Assembly: GCA_029266035.1 (NCBI GenBank)
Contig: JAJUFH010000011.1
Location: 1-64,000 of the forward strand
Source: Sinomicrobium sp.
GTDB taxonomy: Bacteria > Bacteroidota > Bacteroidia > Flavobacteriales > Flavobacteriaceae
Reading direction: 5' to 3'
Length of the DNA stretch: 64,000 nucleotides
The notes under the pieces were generated by a model. The model did not search any database. It was not told the DNA's origin and saw only the letters and a program-made list of their open reading frames with translations. This document shows positions 43,626-53,813 of this stretch, one piece after another. Both the position numbers and the translations under genes were made by a program. Each line of letters starts with the position of its first letter. Position 1 is the stretch's first letter.

Positions 43626-45658
43626 TTCACTTCCGGAAGAAAACCGTACTGATCTGAATAATACAGCATCTGCTCTGCTAAACTTGCAGGCTGTTTCACA
43701 GCTATGGCAGTAATTTCACCATTTTCGTCCGTTTCCGGTGTGAGTACGGGATTTACAAAACCGCTGTAAGGAGGAGTGTCGAAGGCCTCGTTGCGAACGA
43801 GTACTTCCCGGTGTATTTCTTGGTCTACCTTCACTCCATATCCTTCTACTAAAGCTTTAGCGGCTTCATAATCTCCTTCCGACTTGATGCGTTGGGTTTC
43901 TCTGAGTAGCTTTCCAAAAAGCGTTCGCAGTTTGTCGTAATCGTTAATATTGTAATAGGTCTTGCCGTCTCTGTTCAGCTTTTCTATCACATTGTCTTTT
44001 TGTCCTTGTTCAAAAACCCAAGCCGATACCCACTGACGGTTACGCATATGAGCTTCTTCTACATCGCTACCGGGCTCAAGACGTATCAACTGAGTGAGCA
44101 GACCGTTCCTTATATAACCGTCATACTCTGCCATGGCTACTTTCTTATAATCGTCTACCAAACCGAGTTCCTGAATCTTGGGATCCATAATAAAATAAAG
44201 ACCTACCAAATCAGCTCTACCTTCTTCCAGAGTAGAAGCATAGCTTTTAAGTGTCTCCTTGGTTTCTCCTACACCAGGGTTAAGTTTTCCCGAGGCATGC
44301 CCCACCACTTCGTGCAGAGCTGTGTGCAGTTTACCACCGAGTTCGGCATATTGCTGAGCGAGTTTCAACTCTTCTTCATCGTTTACAAACTCCTTTAATC
44401 TGTCACCACTTCCCGCCTGGCCGTATGCTTCTATGATATTGCCGAGTGAGACCGATTTCGACCCGTGTGCGGCTCTTATCCAGTTGGCATTGGGAAGGTT
44501 TACCCCAATAGGAGTACTGGGAGAAGCATCACCTGCCTCACCGGCAACTATAACGGTTTTATACGATACTCCAACCACATTTTCCTTCTTGTGCTCTTCC
44601 ATCAGAGGAGAGTGATCTTCAAACCACTGCGCATTGTGAGCGAGCACTTCCATTTTCTTGGACATTTCAAAATCCTTGATCTGTACAATGGTCTCATACG
44701 AGCCTCTATAGCCTTTGGGGTCGTTGTACACTTCGATAAAGCTATTGATGTAGTCTATATTACCTTCCGTAGCTCCTGTCCACGCCACATTGTAATCGTC
44801 CCAAGTTTTGAGGTCTCCTGTTTTGTAGTATTCTACAAGCAACTTTAAGGCCTCTCCTTGTTTCTCATTCTCAGCTACCTCTACAGCCTTTTCCAACCAG
44901 TAAATAATCTTGTCGATAGCCTCACCGTACATTCCTCCACTCTTCCAAACCTTTTCTACCAGCTTACCGTTTTCTTTGACTAGTTTCGAATTGAGTCCGA
45001 ATGAAAGTGGTTTTTTAGGGTCGGGAGATTTCATACCTGCGTAAAAAGCATCCACTTCTTCCGCGGTAATTCCCTCACCGTAAAAATTCACAGCCGATCC
45101 CTCGATCAGCCCTTTAGAAGCATCGAGGTTTACCTTCTTGGCATCCTCATCATTAAAAAGTACATCCACTATAGCCCCATCTAAATCTGTAGAGGTCTCT
45201 TTAAGTAATGTTTCGAAAAAGTCTCTGTCAAATCCTGGTTTTATCTTGTCGTTGGAATAGTGATGGTGTATCCCATTTGAAAACCACACTCTCTTGAGGT
45301 ATACTTCGAAGGCTTTCCAGGAATCGGATGACTTATCTCCGTTATAAGTCTTGTAAATATTCTCTAGGGCATTTCTTATCGCAAGATTATACCTGTAGTT
45401 CTGATCCCACATAATATCTCTTCCCGAAAGTCCGGCCTGTACGAGATAATACACCAGTTTTTGTTCTTTCAAACTCAGGTTTTCCCATCCGGGTACTTGA
45501 TAACGAAGTATACGGAGATCTGCAAACTCCTCTACGACGTATTCAAATGTGTTTTCGTCTTTTTGTGCTGTTTCGCCTTTAGTCTTTTTATCGCTCTGTT
45601 CTCCACAAGAAAACAGTACCGTAGCCAAAAGGAAAAGACCTAATATGTTTTTTTTCAT
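43622..45658 (-). CDS. Dipeptidyl-peptidase III-type zinc peptidase (M49), lipoprotein
   Basis: A 678-residue peptidase with lipoprotein signal (lipid C18, FSCGEQ). The M49 zinc motifs are intact: LHEVVGHASGKLNPG near 450-465 (HEVVGH) and the third ligand in STLEEGRADLVGLYFI near 478-493. M49 enzymes release dipeptides from the N-terminus of peptides; this exported form probably acts in the periplasm or on the cell surface. A -7 box lies 25 bases before the start. It is convergent with the YeeE pair and follows the nqr operon terminator region. Confidence 0.93.
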   Translation of the reverse strand: MKKNILGLFLLATVLFSCGEQSDKKTKGETAQKDENTFEYVVEEFADLRILRYQVPGWENLSLKEQKLVYYLVQAGLSGRDIMWDQNYRYNLAIRNALENIYKTYNGDKSSDSWKAFEVYLKRVWFSNGIHHHYSNDKIKPGFDRDFFETLLKETSTDLDGAIVDVLFNDEDAKKVNLDASKGLIEGSAVNFYGEGITAEEVDAFYAGMKSPDPKKPLSFGLNSKLVKENGKLVEKVWKSGGMYGEAIDKIIYWLEKAVEVAENEKQGEALKLLVEYYKTGDLKTWDDYNVAWTGATEGNIDYINSFIEVYNDPKGYRGSYETIVQIKDFEMSKKMEVLAHNAQWFEDHSPLMEEHKKENVVGVSYKTVIVAGEAGDASPSTPIGVNLPNANWIRAAHGSKSVSLGNIIEAYGQAGSGDRLKEFVNDEEELKLAQQYAELGGKLHTALHEVVGHASGKLNPGVGETKETLKSYASTLEEGRADLVGLYFIMDPKIQELGLVDDYKKVAMAEYDGYIRNGLLTQLIRLEPGSDVEEAHMRNRQWVSAWVFEQGQKDNVIEKLNRDGKTYYNINDYDKLRTLFGKLLRETQRIKSEGDYEAAKALVEGYGVKVDQEIHREVLVRNEAFDTPPYSGFVNPVLTPETDENGEITAIAVKQPASLAEQMLYYSDQYGFLPEVN

Positions 45659-45683
45659 CTGAACTGTGATTAGTGATAATTCA

Positions 45684-45691
45684 CAAAGATA
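45684..45691 (-). promoter_or_regulatory. Candidate -7 box for the M49 peptidase gene
   Basis: The minus strand reads TATCTTTG, exact to TAnnTTTG, 25 bases before ATG 45658. Confidence 0.4.
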
Positions 45692-45748
45692 CTATTTTTT
45701 GTTAAGGAGGTTATCTCAGGATGGTCTGGCTTGGAGATGGATAATAAA

Positions 45749-45780
45749 AAAACCGGTAATACCAAAGGCATACCGGTTTT
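45749..45780 (-). terminator. Terminator of the nqr operon
   Basis: AAAACCGGTA and TACCGGTTTT form a perfect 10-base stem with a 12-base loop, beginning 22 bases after the nqrF stop on the minus strand and followed there by a T-run. It separates nqr from the M49 gene. Confidence 0.9.
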
Positions 45781-45801
45781 TAATAGCAAATTATATATTC
45801 A

Positions 45802-47100
45802 TTATCCTCCGAAGTCGTCGAATCGGACATTTTCAGGTGGTACTCCAAAGTCGTCACACATTTTCTCTACCGCCTTGTTCATCAGGGGAGGTCCGCAGAA
45901 ATAGAATTCGATATCTTCGGGTGCCTCGTGATGGTTCAGGTATTTGTCGATTACTGCCTGGTGTACAAACCCGAGGAAACCATCTCCTTCTTCGTCGTTT
46001 ATATCTTTCTTTTCCGTCCAATTATCTTCTGGAAGCGGTTCAGAAAGCACTACGTAAAATTTAAAGTTAGGGAACTCTTGTTCCAGCTCTCTAAAGTGTT
46101 CTAGGTAGAACAATTCTCTTTTAGATCGACCTCCGTACCAGTAGCTTACTTTACGTCCGGTTTTTAAGGTTTTAAAGAGGTGATACAAGTGAGATCTCAT
46201 CGGAGCCATACCGGCTCCTCCACCTACATAGAGCATTTCAGCATCGGAAGGGTTGATAAAGAATTCACCGTAAGGACCTGAAATTACTACTTTATCTCCC
46301 TGTTTTTTAGAAAAGATATAAGAGGATGCAATACCCGGATTTACGTCCATCCAGTTATTTTTTGCTCTGTCCCAGGGTGGAGTAGCGATACGTACATTGA
46401 GCATAATCTCGCGACCTTCGGCGGGGAAGGAAGCCATAGAATAAGCGCGCTCTACGGTTTCGTCGTTCTTCATAGTCAACGGCCACAGGTTGAACTTGTC
46501 CCACTCCATTTTAAATTTATCCGGCTCTCCCGGGTGTTCTTTAGGGTGAGCGGTAATATCGATATCCTTGTAGTTTACCACACATTTAGGGATTTCAATC
46601 TGGATATACCCACCAGGTTGATAGTCCATATCTTCAGGTATCTCTACCACAAATTCTTTAATAAAGGAGGCCACGTTGTAATTTCTAACTACGGTAGCTT
46701 CCCATTTCTTGATACCGAATACCTCTTCGGGTACTTCGATAGTCATATCTTGTTTTACCTTTACCTGGCATCCCAAACGCCATCCTTCGGCTATTTCCTT
46801 TCGTGTAAAATGAGGTTCTTCTGTAGGCAGAATATTTCCGCCTCCTTCCAAAACTCGGCACTTACACTGAATACAGGTACCCCCACCACCACAAGCAGAA
46901 GGCAAAAATATCTTGTTATTTCCCAGTGTAGACAGCAAGCTATTTCCAGAAGAGACTTCTACATCCTTTTCTCCGTTGATGTGCAAAGTTACGGGACCAG
47001 ATGGCAACAATTTGGCCTTAGCTGTAAGCAAAATAGCTACGAGCACCAGAATAACCAACAAAAAGACGACAACACTTGCCAGTATGATTGAATAATCCAT
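45802..47100 (-). CDS. nqrF: Na+-translocating NADH:quinone reductase, subunit F
   Basis: This 432-residue subunit is the NADH-oxidising entry point. An N-terminal membrane helix (about 5-27) is followed by a [2Fe-2S] domain with [18 protein letters not shown] (about 67-85) and distal Cys in WRLGCQVKV, then a FAD/NAD(H) reductase part with RAYSMASFP near 220, [13 protein letters not shown] near 290 and a final [15 protein letters not shown] near 405. Last gene of the six-gene operon; it ends before a strong terminator. Confidence 0.97.
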   Translation of the reverse strand: MDYSIILASVVVFLLVILVLVAILLTAKAKLLPSGPVTLHINGEKDVEVSSGNSLLSTLGNNKIFLPSACGGGGTCIQCKCRVLEGGGNILPTEEPHFTRKEIAEGWRLGCQVKVKQDMTIEVPEEVFGIKKWEATVVRNYNVASFIKEFVVEIPEDMDYQPGGYIQIEIPKCVVNYKDIDITAHPKEHPGEPDKFKMEWDKFNLWPLTMKNDETVERAYSMASFPAEGREIMLNVRIATPPWDRAKNNWMDVNPGIASSYIFSKKQGDKVVISGPYGEFFINPSDAEMLYVGGGAGMAPMRSHLYHLFKTLKTGRKVSYWYGGRSKRELFYLEHFRELEQEFPNFKFYVVLSEPLPEDNWTEKKDINDEEGDGFLGFVHQAVIDKYLNHHEAPEDIEFYFCGPPLMNKAVEKMCDDFGVPPENVRFDDFGG

Positions 47101-47118
47101 GTTCTAAAGTCTAACTAT

Positions 47119-47733
47119 TTATAATGATATTCCCATAAAACTCATAAAACCAATGGCCATGAGTCCTGTTATGATAAATGTAATTCCCAATCCTCTGAGA
47201 GGTGCAGGAACGTTTGAATAAGCAATTTTTTCGCGGATAGCAGCTATAGCCAAAATAGCGAGGAACCATCCTATTCCTGAACCGAGTCCGTAAACAGCAG
47301 ATTCACCCACACTGGCAAAGTCTTTCGTCTGCATAAACAAGGATCCTCCGAGGATGGCACAATTTACGGCGATGAGCGGGAGGAAGATACCGAGAGCACC
47401 ATACAGGCTAGGAGCAAACTTCTCTACAACCATTTCTACCAATTGTACCATTGAAGCGACCACCGCAATAAACATAATTAAGCTAAGAAAGCTGAGATCA
47501 ACATCGGCATATCCTTCACCTAACCACGACAATGCTCCTGGTTTTAGGAGGTAGTTGTCTATCATATAGTTTGCAGGCACGGTTACCAGAAGTACAAAGA
47601 TCACCGCTGCACCAAGTCCAACCGCAGTCTTTACAGTTTTAGAAACCGCGAGATAAGAACACATCCCCAAAAAGTATGCGAAGATCATGTTCTCAATAAA
47701 TATACTCTTTACAAAAAGATTTATATAATCCAT
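47119..47733 (-). CDS. nqrE: Na+-translocating NADH:quinone reductase, subunit E
   Basis: A 204-residue membrane subunit with six hydrophobic helices. The segment [17 protein letters not shown] near 118-134 carries the conserved Cys that, with its partner in NqrD, holds the intramembrane iron centre. The length matches the family. It lies between nqrD (31-base gap) and nqrF (18-base gap). Confidence 0.97.
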   Translation of the reverse strand: MDYINLFVKSIFIENMIFAYFLGMCSYLAVSKTVKTAVGLGAAVIFVLLVTVPANYMIDNYLLKPGALSWLGEGYADVDLSFLSLIMFIAVVASMVQLVEMVVEKFAPSLYGALGIFLPLIAVNCAILGGSLFMQTKDFASVGESAVYGLGSGIGWFLAILAIAAIREKIAYSNVPAPLRGLGITFIITGLMAIGFMSFMGISL

Positions 47734-47764
47734 TTCTACAGGTTTTTACTTTGAGGCACTTGCC

Positions 47765-48478
47765 CTATTCCTTTTCAATTAGTTTTCTATTTCGAGAACG
47801 CTGTACCCAAATAATGATACCCACAATAATCAGAGCCATAGGTGGAAGCAGCATAAAGCCGTTGTTTTCATACCCCAAGGCATACAAACCAGTAGACTCT
47901 GCCAAAGTCACTCCTTTATGCCCCAGTATCTCCATACCAAATAATTTTCCTGAACCGAGCAACTCTCTAAAAAACGCGACAATGATGAGTATAATACCAT
48001 AACCTGCGGCATTACCTATACCGTCTAAGAAAGATTTCCAAGGACCATTACCCAAGGCAAAGGCCTCGAGGCGTCCCATCACAATACAGTTAGTAATGAT
48101 AAGTCCGACAAAAACGGAGAGTTGCTTGCTCACCTCGTAAGAATAGGCTTTGAGCACTTGGTCTACCAAAATTACCAAAGCCGCAACTACTACAAGTTGT
48201 ACTATAATACGAATACGGTTAGGAATAATGTTTCGAATAAGCGATACCACTACGTTACTAAGAGCAACTACTGCCATTACTGCCAAGGCCATCACCAAAG
48301 CGGGTTTTAGCTGTACCGTAATCGCGAGTGCCGAACAAATACCCAGCACTTGTACAGTAATGGGGTTGTCGTCGTTAAGAGGATCGGTAACTAATTTTCG
48401 ATTCTTTTTCGAAAACAGCGGTTCTTTCTCTTCAGACACAAAAAGAAATATCGGTGATTTTTTAGCTTTTTTACTCAT
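47765..48478 (-). CDS. nqrD: Na+-translocating NADH:quinone reductase, subunit D
   Basis: A 237-residue membrane subunit, homologous to NqrE in inverted topology. A roughly 25-residue polar start is followed by six helices; [22 protein letters not shown] near 125-146 carries the conserved Cys of the shared iron site. It begins six bases after nqrC. Confidence 0.96.
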   Translation of the reverse strand: MSKKAKKSPIFLFVSEEKEPLFSKKNRKLVTDPLNDDNPITVQVLGICSALAITVQLKPALVMALAVMAVVALSNVVVSLIRNIIPNRIRIIVQLVVVAALVILVDQVLKAYSYEVSKQLSVFVGLIITNCIVMGRLEAFALGNGPWKSFLDGIGNAAGYGIILIIVAFFRELLGSGKLFGMEILGHKGVTLAESTGLYALGYENNGFMLLPPMALIIVGIIIWVQRSRNRKLIEKE

Positions 48479-48484
48479 AACGTC

Positions 48485-49204
48485 CTATTGATTTAGTGCT
48501 ACTTGAGTTCTGTGTTTTTCAAAATACGGCAGATAATGAGAAAGGCGTTCCTTTATCATAACTGTAACTCCATCTCCGGTAATTGTAGCTCCCGAAATGG
48601 CATCTACTTCGTTGTCTCCTTTGGTTCCACTACCTTTGGAAACCGTTACTCCTACGAGTTCATGAGTACCGTCAAATATCTTCTTCCCTTCAAACTGAGC
48701 TTGAAACCAAGGTTGAACTATCTCAGCTCCTAATCCGGGTGTTTCACCGGCGTGACCAAAACTGACACCTTTAATCGTATTGAGATCTTCCTCCAAAGAA
48801 ATATATCCCCAGATTGCATTCCACAATCCGGCACCTCTCAGAGGTATCACATAGAGTTTCTCTCCGTTTACTTCTGCCACAAACAGCGGAAAGTGCTGCT
48901 CGTCTACTGCAAGTTTTAGCTCTCTACTCAAATCGACATCAAAGGCCGATGACTGCTCGTCTACTGAACCATCTGAAATGAGTGATAATTCTTCTTTGAC
49001 ACTCTCATTGTATTTTGCTTCTACATCTTCTCCCTCTGCTACTTCTATTCCAATGGTCCCCAAAATATTTTCCATCTTCTCTTTCTTCGCATTCTCATCC
49101 TGTCGGGGTTTTAGGGATGTCGCTGTAAATGCGAGTAAAAATGCTACAATTACAACCATCACTACAGCAAAGATAAATGTATATGAATTACTCTCTCTGT
49201 TCAT
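48485..49204 (-). CDS. nqrC: Na+-translocating NADH:quinone reductase, subunit C
   Basis: A 239-residue subunit with one N-terminal helix (about 7-27) and a periplasmic flavin domain. The flavinylation motif VDAISGATITGDGV near 207-220 offers the Thr to which ApbE attaches FMN. ATG 49204 is preferred; a GTG at 49207 would overlap the nqrB stop by one base. It lies between nqrB and nqrD. Confidence 0.96.
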   Translation of the reverse strand: MNRESNSYTFIFAVVMVVIVAFLLAFTATSLKPRQDENAKKEKMENILGTIGIEVAEGEDVEAKYNESVKEELSLISDGSVDEQSSAFDVDLSRELKLAVDEQHFPLFVAEVNGEKLYVIPLRGAGLWNAIWGYISLEEDLNTIKGVSFGHAGETPGLGAEIVQPWFQAQFEGKKIFDGTHELVGVTVSKGSGTKGDNEVDAISGATITGDGVTVMIKERLSHYLPYFEKHRTQVALNQ

Positions 49205-49206
49205 CA

Positions 49207-50370
49207 CTAAGCAGTTTTAAGTTTTTTAGACGCCTCTAGCCTTTTCTTTCTTCTCTTTATATTGGCTTCTACCACATAAAAATCTATGGTGGGCGCAAAG
49301 ACGTTCATCAGCAATATCCCCAGCATCACCCCTTCAGGATATGCAGGGTTGAACAATCGTATCATCAAGCAGAAAAAGCCTATGAGAATTCCGTATATCC
49401 ACTTTCCTTTATTGGTTTGTGCAGCAGATACAGGATCGGTTGCCATAAACACTATACCGAAAGCAAAACCTCCAACAATCAGATGCCCATACCAAGGGAA
49501 GCTCATCAGGGCATTAGCTCCCCAAAGATTAAACAACAAACCTGTTAGAGAAGCTCCAATAAGTCCTCCCAGCATAATTCTCCAACTTCCTACACCGGTA
49601 GCGATAAGTATCAATGCTCCTACGAGAATACACAGTGTAGAAGTCTCTCCTATCGATCCCGGAATGGCTCCGTAGAACATATCCATCATGCTAAAGTGTA
49701 CATCGTGACCAGTAGCGAGGCTACCGAGTATGGTTTCTCCTGAAACAGCATCTATATGAGAAGCCTCTGAAACCCATACCTTATTACCCGACATATAAGT
49801 AGGATAGGCAAAAAAAGCAAAAGCCCTGGCGAGCAATGCGGGATTCAATATATTCATTCCCGTTCCTCCAAAGGCTTCTTTTCCTATTAAAACTGCAAAA
49901 GCTACAGAAAGTCCTACCATCCACAGCGGAATATCTACCGGCATAATCATAGGGACGAGCAATCCAGTAACGAGGAATCCCTCATTCACCTCATGCCCTC
50001 TGTAAACCGCAAAGGCAAATTCTATAGCCAGACCTACTCCGTAGGAAACCACAATCATAGGTAATATCTTGCCTAATCCGTGTAAAAAGGCTTCCATAAA
50101 AGCTACCTCTCCACCGTTTACTTGATACAGGTATTGGTATCCCGTATTGTATATTCCGTATATCAACGCGGGAAGGAGCGCGACTACAACAGTAATCATC
50201 GTTCTCTTCAAATCTACCGCATCCCTGATGTGCGCTCCTCTCTTTGTAACGTGATTAGGTACGTAGAGAAACGTATCCAGGGCATTGATAGCAGGGGCAA
50301 ACTTCTCCCACTTCTCCCCTTTTCCAAAGGGTTTTTTCAGTTGATCTATCTTTGTTCTTAAAAATTTCAT
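49207..50370 (-). CDS. nqrB: Na+-translocating NADH:quinone reductase, subunit B
   Basis: A 387-residue membrane subunit with about ten helices. The flavinylation motif is in PGSIGETSTLCILVGAL near 232-248, with Thr as FMN acceptor; it also binds riboflavin and provides the Na+ path. NPALLARAFAFFAYPTYMSG and the AANAL-like LWGANALMSFPWYGHL segment are typical. It starts 10 bases after nqrA. Confidence 0.97.
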   Translation of the reverse strand: MKFLRTKIDQLKKPFGKGEKWEKFAPAINALDTFLYVPNHVTKRGAHIRDAVDLKRTMITVVVALLPALIYGIYNTGYQYLYQVNGGEVAFMEAFLHGLGKILPMIVVSYGVGLAIEFAFAVYRGHEVNEGFLVTGLLVPMIMPVDIPLWMVGLSVAFAVLIGKEAFGGTGMNILNPALLARAFAFFAYPTYMSGNKVWVSEASHIDAVSGETILGSLATGHDVHFSMMDMFYGAIPGSIGETSTLCILVGALILIATGVGSWRIMLGGLIGASLTGLLFNLWGANALMSFPWYGHLIVGGFAFGIVFMATDPVSAAQTNKGKWIYGILIGFFCLMIRLFNPAYPEGVMLGILLMNVFAPTIDFYVVEANIKRRKKRLEASKKLKTA

Positions 50371-50380
50371 ATCTTACCGA

Positions 50381-51724
50381 TTAACCTACTTCTTTAATCA
50401 TTAAATCGAGTCCCTCTCTGATAATCTCCTGTGCTTCAATTTTGGAGGTACACGCATAATCAATCAAGGCAAAGTCTTCAGGAGCTACCTCATAAATACC
50501 GAGATTTTCCATTTTCTCAATATCGTTTACCATACACGCCTTGAGCAATTGCATGGGGTATACATCCATAGGAAGCACCTTTTCCATTTCTCCGGTAACC
50601 ACCAATGCGCGTTCTTCACCATTTAAGTTGGTGTTTACCACGTATTTCTTTTTGGGGAACAACCACGATAAAGAAGTGTGGTGCATACTAGGGATATTAT
50701 TATCTTTAAAGGGCAACCAACCAAACATTCTATACTGATTTCCTTCCGGAATCACCGTTACAGTATTAGCATAAAATCCGAGAAAGCCTTCGGCAGACAC
50801 CTGCACGCCGGTAAGCACATCTCCGCTTATAATACGAACATCGGAAGTCGCTTTAGGCACCAATGAACTGATAGCACTACCAATTTTCACCCTGTAATAC
50901 TGAGGAGTTTCTACTTCCGATCCGACAAGTGCTACAGTACGTGTAGCATCGAACTCACCTGTGCGAAAAACTTTTCCGATAATCGCTACATCTTCCGGAT
51001 TGAGCACCCACACTCTTTCCCCGGCGTTGATAGGATCGATATGATGTATTTGCACACCTACATTCCCTGCGGGATGCGGACCGGAAACACGGTGAAGCTC
51101 TACGCCTTTTACTCCGCTTAAGAAAGAAGATGAGTTTTTACCAACAGACAGATGCACCTTACCTTCAGTAAGTTTGGAAACAGCATCTATACCAGCCTGA
51201 AAGTCCTCTTCCTTCCCTTCCAGCAACACATCTACATCTGCGGCAAGAGGAGCCGTAGCATAGGCCGAAATAAAAATAGCCTTGGGAGACTCCTCCGGAT
51301 TGGCTATTACATCATAAGGCCGTTGCCTAACAAAAGGCCAACAACCACTGTCGAGAAGAAACTCTTTTACCTCCTCAGAAGAGAGCTCTTTCGGATTTTT
51401 TGCATCCAACCCTCTAAAAGTGTCTTGCCCATCGGCGGCAATCACAATCTCGAGAATTCGGCGCTTTGCTCCTCGCCTAATCTCTGAAATTGTACCACTT
51501 ACTGGAGATACAAATCTTATCTTCTCGTTGTTCTTGGAATAAAAAACCGAATCTCCGGCTTTCACCTGATCTCCTTCCTTTACTACCATTTTTGGAGTAA
51601 CCCCATGAAAATCAGTAGGTTTTAACACAAAGGTCCCGGAGCGGGGGGCATCGGATATTTTCTTCTCCGCTTCCCCTTTCAAATTGATATTCAGACCTTT
51701 TCTGATGCGAATGTCATTGGACAT
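50381..51724 (-). CDS. nqrA: Na+-translocating NADH:quinone reductase, subunit A
   Basis: A 447-residue peripheral subunit that contacts quinone and membrane subunit B. RIRKGLNINLKGEAEK at the start, VKEGDQVKAGDSVFYSKNN near 53-72 (biotinyl/lipoyl-like fold), and GPHPAGNVGVQIHHIDPIN near 215-235 are NqrA hallmarks. First gene of nqrABCDEF; a -7 box lies 49 bases upstream. Confidence 0.97.
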   Translation of the reverse strand: MSNDIRIRKGLNINLKGEAEKKISDAPRSGTFVLKPTDFHGVTPKMVVKEGDQVKAGDSVFYSKNNEKIRFVSPVSGTISEIRRGAKRRILEIVIAADGQDTFRGLDAKNPKELSSEEVKEFLLDSGCWPFVRQRPYDVIANPEESPKAIFISAYATAPLAADVDVLLEGKEEDFQAGIDAVSKLTEGKVHLSVGKNSSSFLSGVKGVELHRVSGPHPAGNVGVQIHHIDPINAGERVWVLNPEDVAIIGKVFRTGEFDATRTVALVGSEVETPQYYRVKIGSAISSLVPKATSDVRIISGDVLTGVQVSAEGFLGFYANTVTVIPEGNQYRMFGWLPFKDNNIPSMHHTSLSWLFPKKKYVVNTNLNGEERALVVTGEMEKVLPMDVYPMQLLKACMVNDIEKMENLGIYEVAPEDFALIDYACTSKIEAQEIIREGLDLMIKEVG

Positions 51725-51773
51725 ATTACAATTGGATTGTTTTGAAAAATACTACGTCATTCAAAAATTCACG

Positions 51774-51781
51774 CAAATTTA
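51774..51781 (-). promoter_or_regulatory. Candidate -7 box of the nqr operon
   Basis: The minus strand reads TAAATTTG, exact to TAnnTTTG, 49 bases before the nqrA ATG. No clear -33 TTG. Confidence 0.4.
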
Positions 51782-51989
51782 TAAATTTAAACCGTATTTA
51801 CTACGCTTGTTGGAAGAGTGTTTCTCTTATTTATACCCATTCTAAACAATTAAACTACACTCCTCTTTTCACCACCAAAAACTGACAGCTTTCATTGGCT
51901 GTCTATTTTAGTTTTTTATACTACACATCCTTAAGCTATAGCAAATTCAAAAGGCTGCCCATTTTCTTTTTTATAATTATATTTACCCC

Positions 51990-53270
51990 ATGATGACTAT
52001 TATAAAAAATAAACGCACCCGCTTGCTTTTGTTGGGAGTATTTACACAAATTTCCTTTTTAGCTACATCGCAGGTACTCATCGAAGAAGAACCTCCTTCT
52101 CACATCCGATCCATCGTTTTTAAAAATAATAGCGAAAACGCAGTTGGTCAGTTTCCCATAGTTCGGGAGGGAGAATCTTTTACACTCTCTTTTGACGACC
52201 TCAACGCCAGGGAAAGCGATTATTACTATCGTATTGTTCACTGCAATCACGACTGGACCCCATCCGATCTGCTCAGATCGCAATATATGAGAGGCATGGA
52301 CAACCAGCGCATTAGCAATTACCGAAATTCGGTGACTACATTACAGCCTTATTCTCATTACGAACTCAGTCTTCCCAACAGCAGAACAGGACTAAAGTTG
52401 TCTGGCAACTATATTTTAAGCATATACAACAATAAAGACGAACTGCAATTTTCCAGAAGATTTGTGGTCTACAAAGAACAGGTACTGGTGGGTGTGACAA
52501 TCAAGCGCTCCCGAGAGCTATCGGTCATCGATAAAAAACAAGTAGTACAATTCACGATAAAAAACAACAACTCACCACTGGTAAACCCACAACAGGAGGT
52601 GAAAGTAGTTATCCTTCAAAATTACAACTGGAACACAGCTATTACCGGTTTAAAACCACAATTCTATTCCGGCAATGAGTTGATTTATAAATACGATAAA
52701 GAAACTACCTTCGACGGAGGAAATGAATACTTCTATTTTGACAACAAGGATATCCGCGCCTCGACCAATACCATATCGAGAACCGAAATGGAAGACCTGT
52801 ATCACAATTACCTCTTCACCAACACTGTACAAGAGGGAAAACCCTATACCTACAACCCCGATATCAACGGTGATTTTCAGATTAGAACCACCGATGGCAA
52901 TGCGAGAGACAGCGATACCGAGGCCGATTATGCAGATGTTCACTTTAGCCTGGAATATCAAAACGAAATTGGGCTGAACGAGGTATACGTCTACGGAAAG
53001 TTCAACAATTATCAGCTGAATGAAAGCAACAGGATGACACTAAACGACCAAAGCGGTAATCTGGAGACTACAATTAGACTAAAACAGGGGTTTTACAATT
53101 ATAAATACGTAATGAAAGGCACCGATGGCACAGACTACACCTACATCAACGGAAATCATTTTGAAACGGAAAACAACTACCTCGTTCTGGTGTATTATCG
53201 CAATTTCGGAGATATGTACGACAGTCTGATTGGAATGGGAAGTACCTCTTCTGTCAATATCTCCAATTAA
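51990..53270 (+). CDS. Type IX secretion plug protein (DUF5103)
   Basis: A 426-residue exported protein with a signal peptide ending near residue 28 (LGVFTQISFLATSQ). It matches DUF5103: PPSHIRSIVFKNN, FTLSFDDLNARESDYYYRIVHCNHDWTPSDLLRSQYMRGMDNQRISNYRNSV near 65-115, and a C-terminal carbohydrate-binding-like fold with YVYGKFNNYQ. In Flavobacterium this family closes the SprA translocon pore from the periplasmic side. It stands alone here; no other T9SS gene is seen in the window. Confidence 0.9.
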   Translation: MMTIIKNKRTRLLLLGVFTQISFLATSQVLIEEEPPSHIRSIVFKNNSENAVGQFPIVREGESFTLSFDDLNARESDYYYRIVHCNHDWTPSDLLRSQYMRGMDNQRISNYRNSVTTLQPYSHYELSLPNSRTGLKLSGNYILSIYNNKDELQFSRRFVVYKEQVLVGVTIKRSRELSVIDKKQVVQFTIKNNNSPLVNPQQEVKVVILQNYNWNTAITGLKPQFYSGNELIYKYDKETTFDGGNEYFYFDNKDIRASTNTISRTEMEDLYHNYLFTNTVQEGKPYTYNPDINGDFQIRTTDGNARDSDTEADYADVHFSLEYQNEIGLNEVYVYGKFNNYQLNESNRMTLNDQSGNLETTIRLKQGFYNYKYVMKGTDGTDYTYINGNHFETENNYLVLVYYRNFGDMYDSLIGMGSTSSVNISN

Positions 53271-53370
53271 ATTTGACTGGCATTACAGCTCCGTTTTTTC
53301 TACTTTCAAAGGCAAAATTGACATGAAATCTTTTTTTGTATAAGAGGAAATGCTGTTTAAATTAATTTCA

Positions 53371-53378
53371 TATATTTG
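53371..53378 (+). promoter_or_regulatory. Candidate -7 box for apaG
   Basis: TATATTTG matches TAnnTTTG; it ends 48 bases before ATG 53427 and overlaps the TTG at 53376 that opens the longer ORF, which supports the ATG. Confidence 0.4.
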
Positions 53379-53426
53379 TTACAAGGCCTCTGTGTTATAA
53401 TTTCCACTAAAAGTTTTAATTTTCCC

Positions 53427-53813
53427 ATGCTTTCACAAATTACCAAAGGAATTAAAATTACAGTTATCACTAGTTTTGAAGGTACATTTTTCAAAAACTA
53501 CAGGATGCATTTTGCTTTTGGATACAGGGTCACCATAGAAAATCAGAGCAACGACTCTGTACAGCTCACCTCTCGACACTGGCATATTATCGACTCTCTC
53601 AACCATCCGGAATACGTAGAAGGTGAAGGTGTGATAGGTAAAAAACCTGTTTTGAAACCGGGAGAATCGCATTCCTATAGCTCGGGATGTTTGCTCACTT
53701 CTCCCATAGGCGCTATGCGCGGGCACTACAGCATGGTAAACTTTACTTCTACCCGTAAATTTCGAGTCTATATCCCCACTTTTAAGCTATGTGCTCCCTT
53801 TGCCATTAATTAA
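53427..53813 (+). CDS. apaG: ApaG-family protein
   Basis: A 128-residue single-domain beta-sandwich protein, the standard length of ApaG. SQITKGIKITVITSFEG at the start, FAFGYRVTIENQSNDSVQLTSRHWHIIDS near 32-60, VEGEGVIGKKPVLKPGESHSYSSGCLL near 68-94 and MRGHYSMV near 100 are the family landmarks. ApaG is linked to Co2+ resistance and Mg2+ efflux in enterobacteria; the molecular role is unclear. The start is ATG 53427; a longer ORF to 53376 begins within the promoter. Confidence 0.93.
   Translation: MLSQITKGIKITVITSFEGTFFKNYRMHFAFGYRVTIENQSNDSVQLTSRHWHIIDSLNHPEYVEGEGVIGKKPVLKPGESHSYSSGCLLTSPIGAMRGHYSMVNFTSTRKFRVYIPTFKLCAPFAIN

Noticed and set aside
46534-47091. 185-codon plus-strand ORF opposite nqrF
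   Set aside because: Antisense to a clear, conserved gene; no supporting motif.
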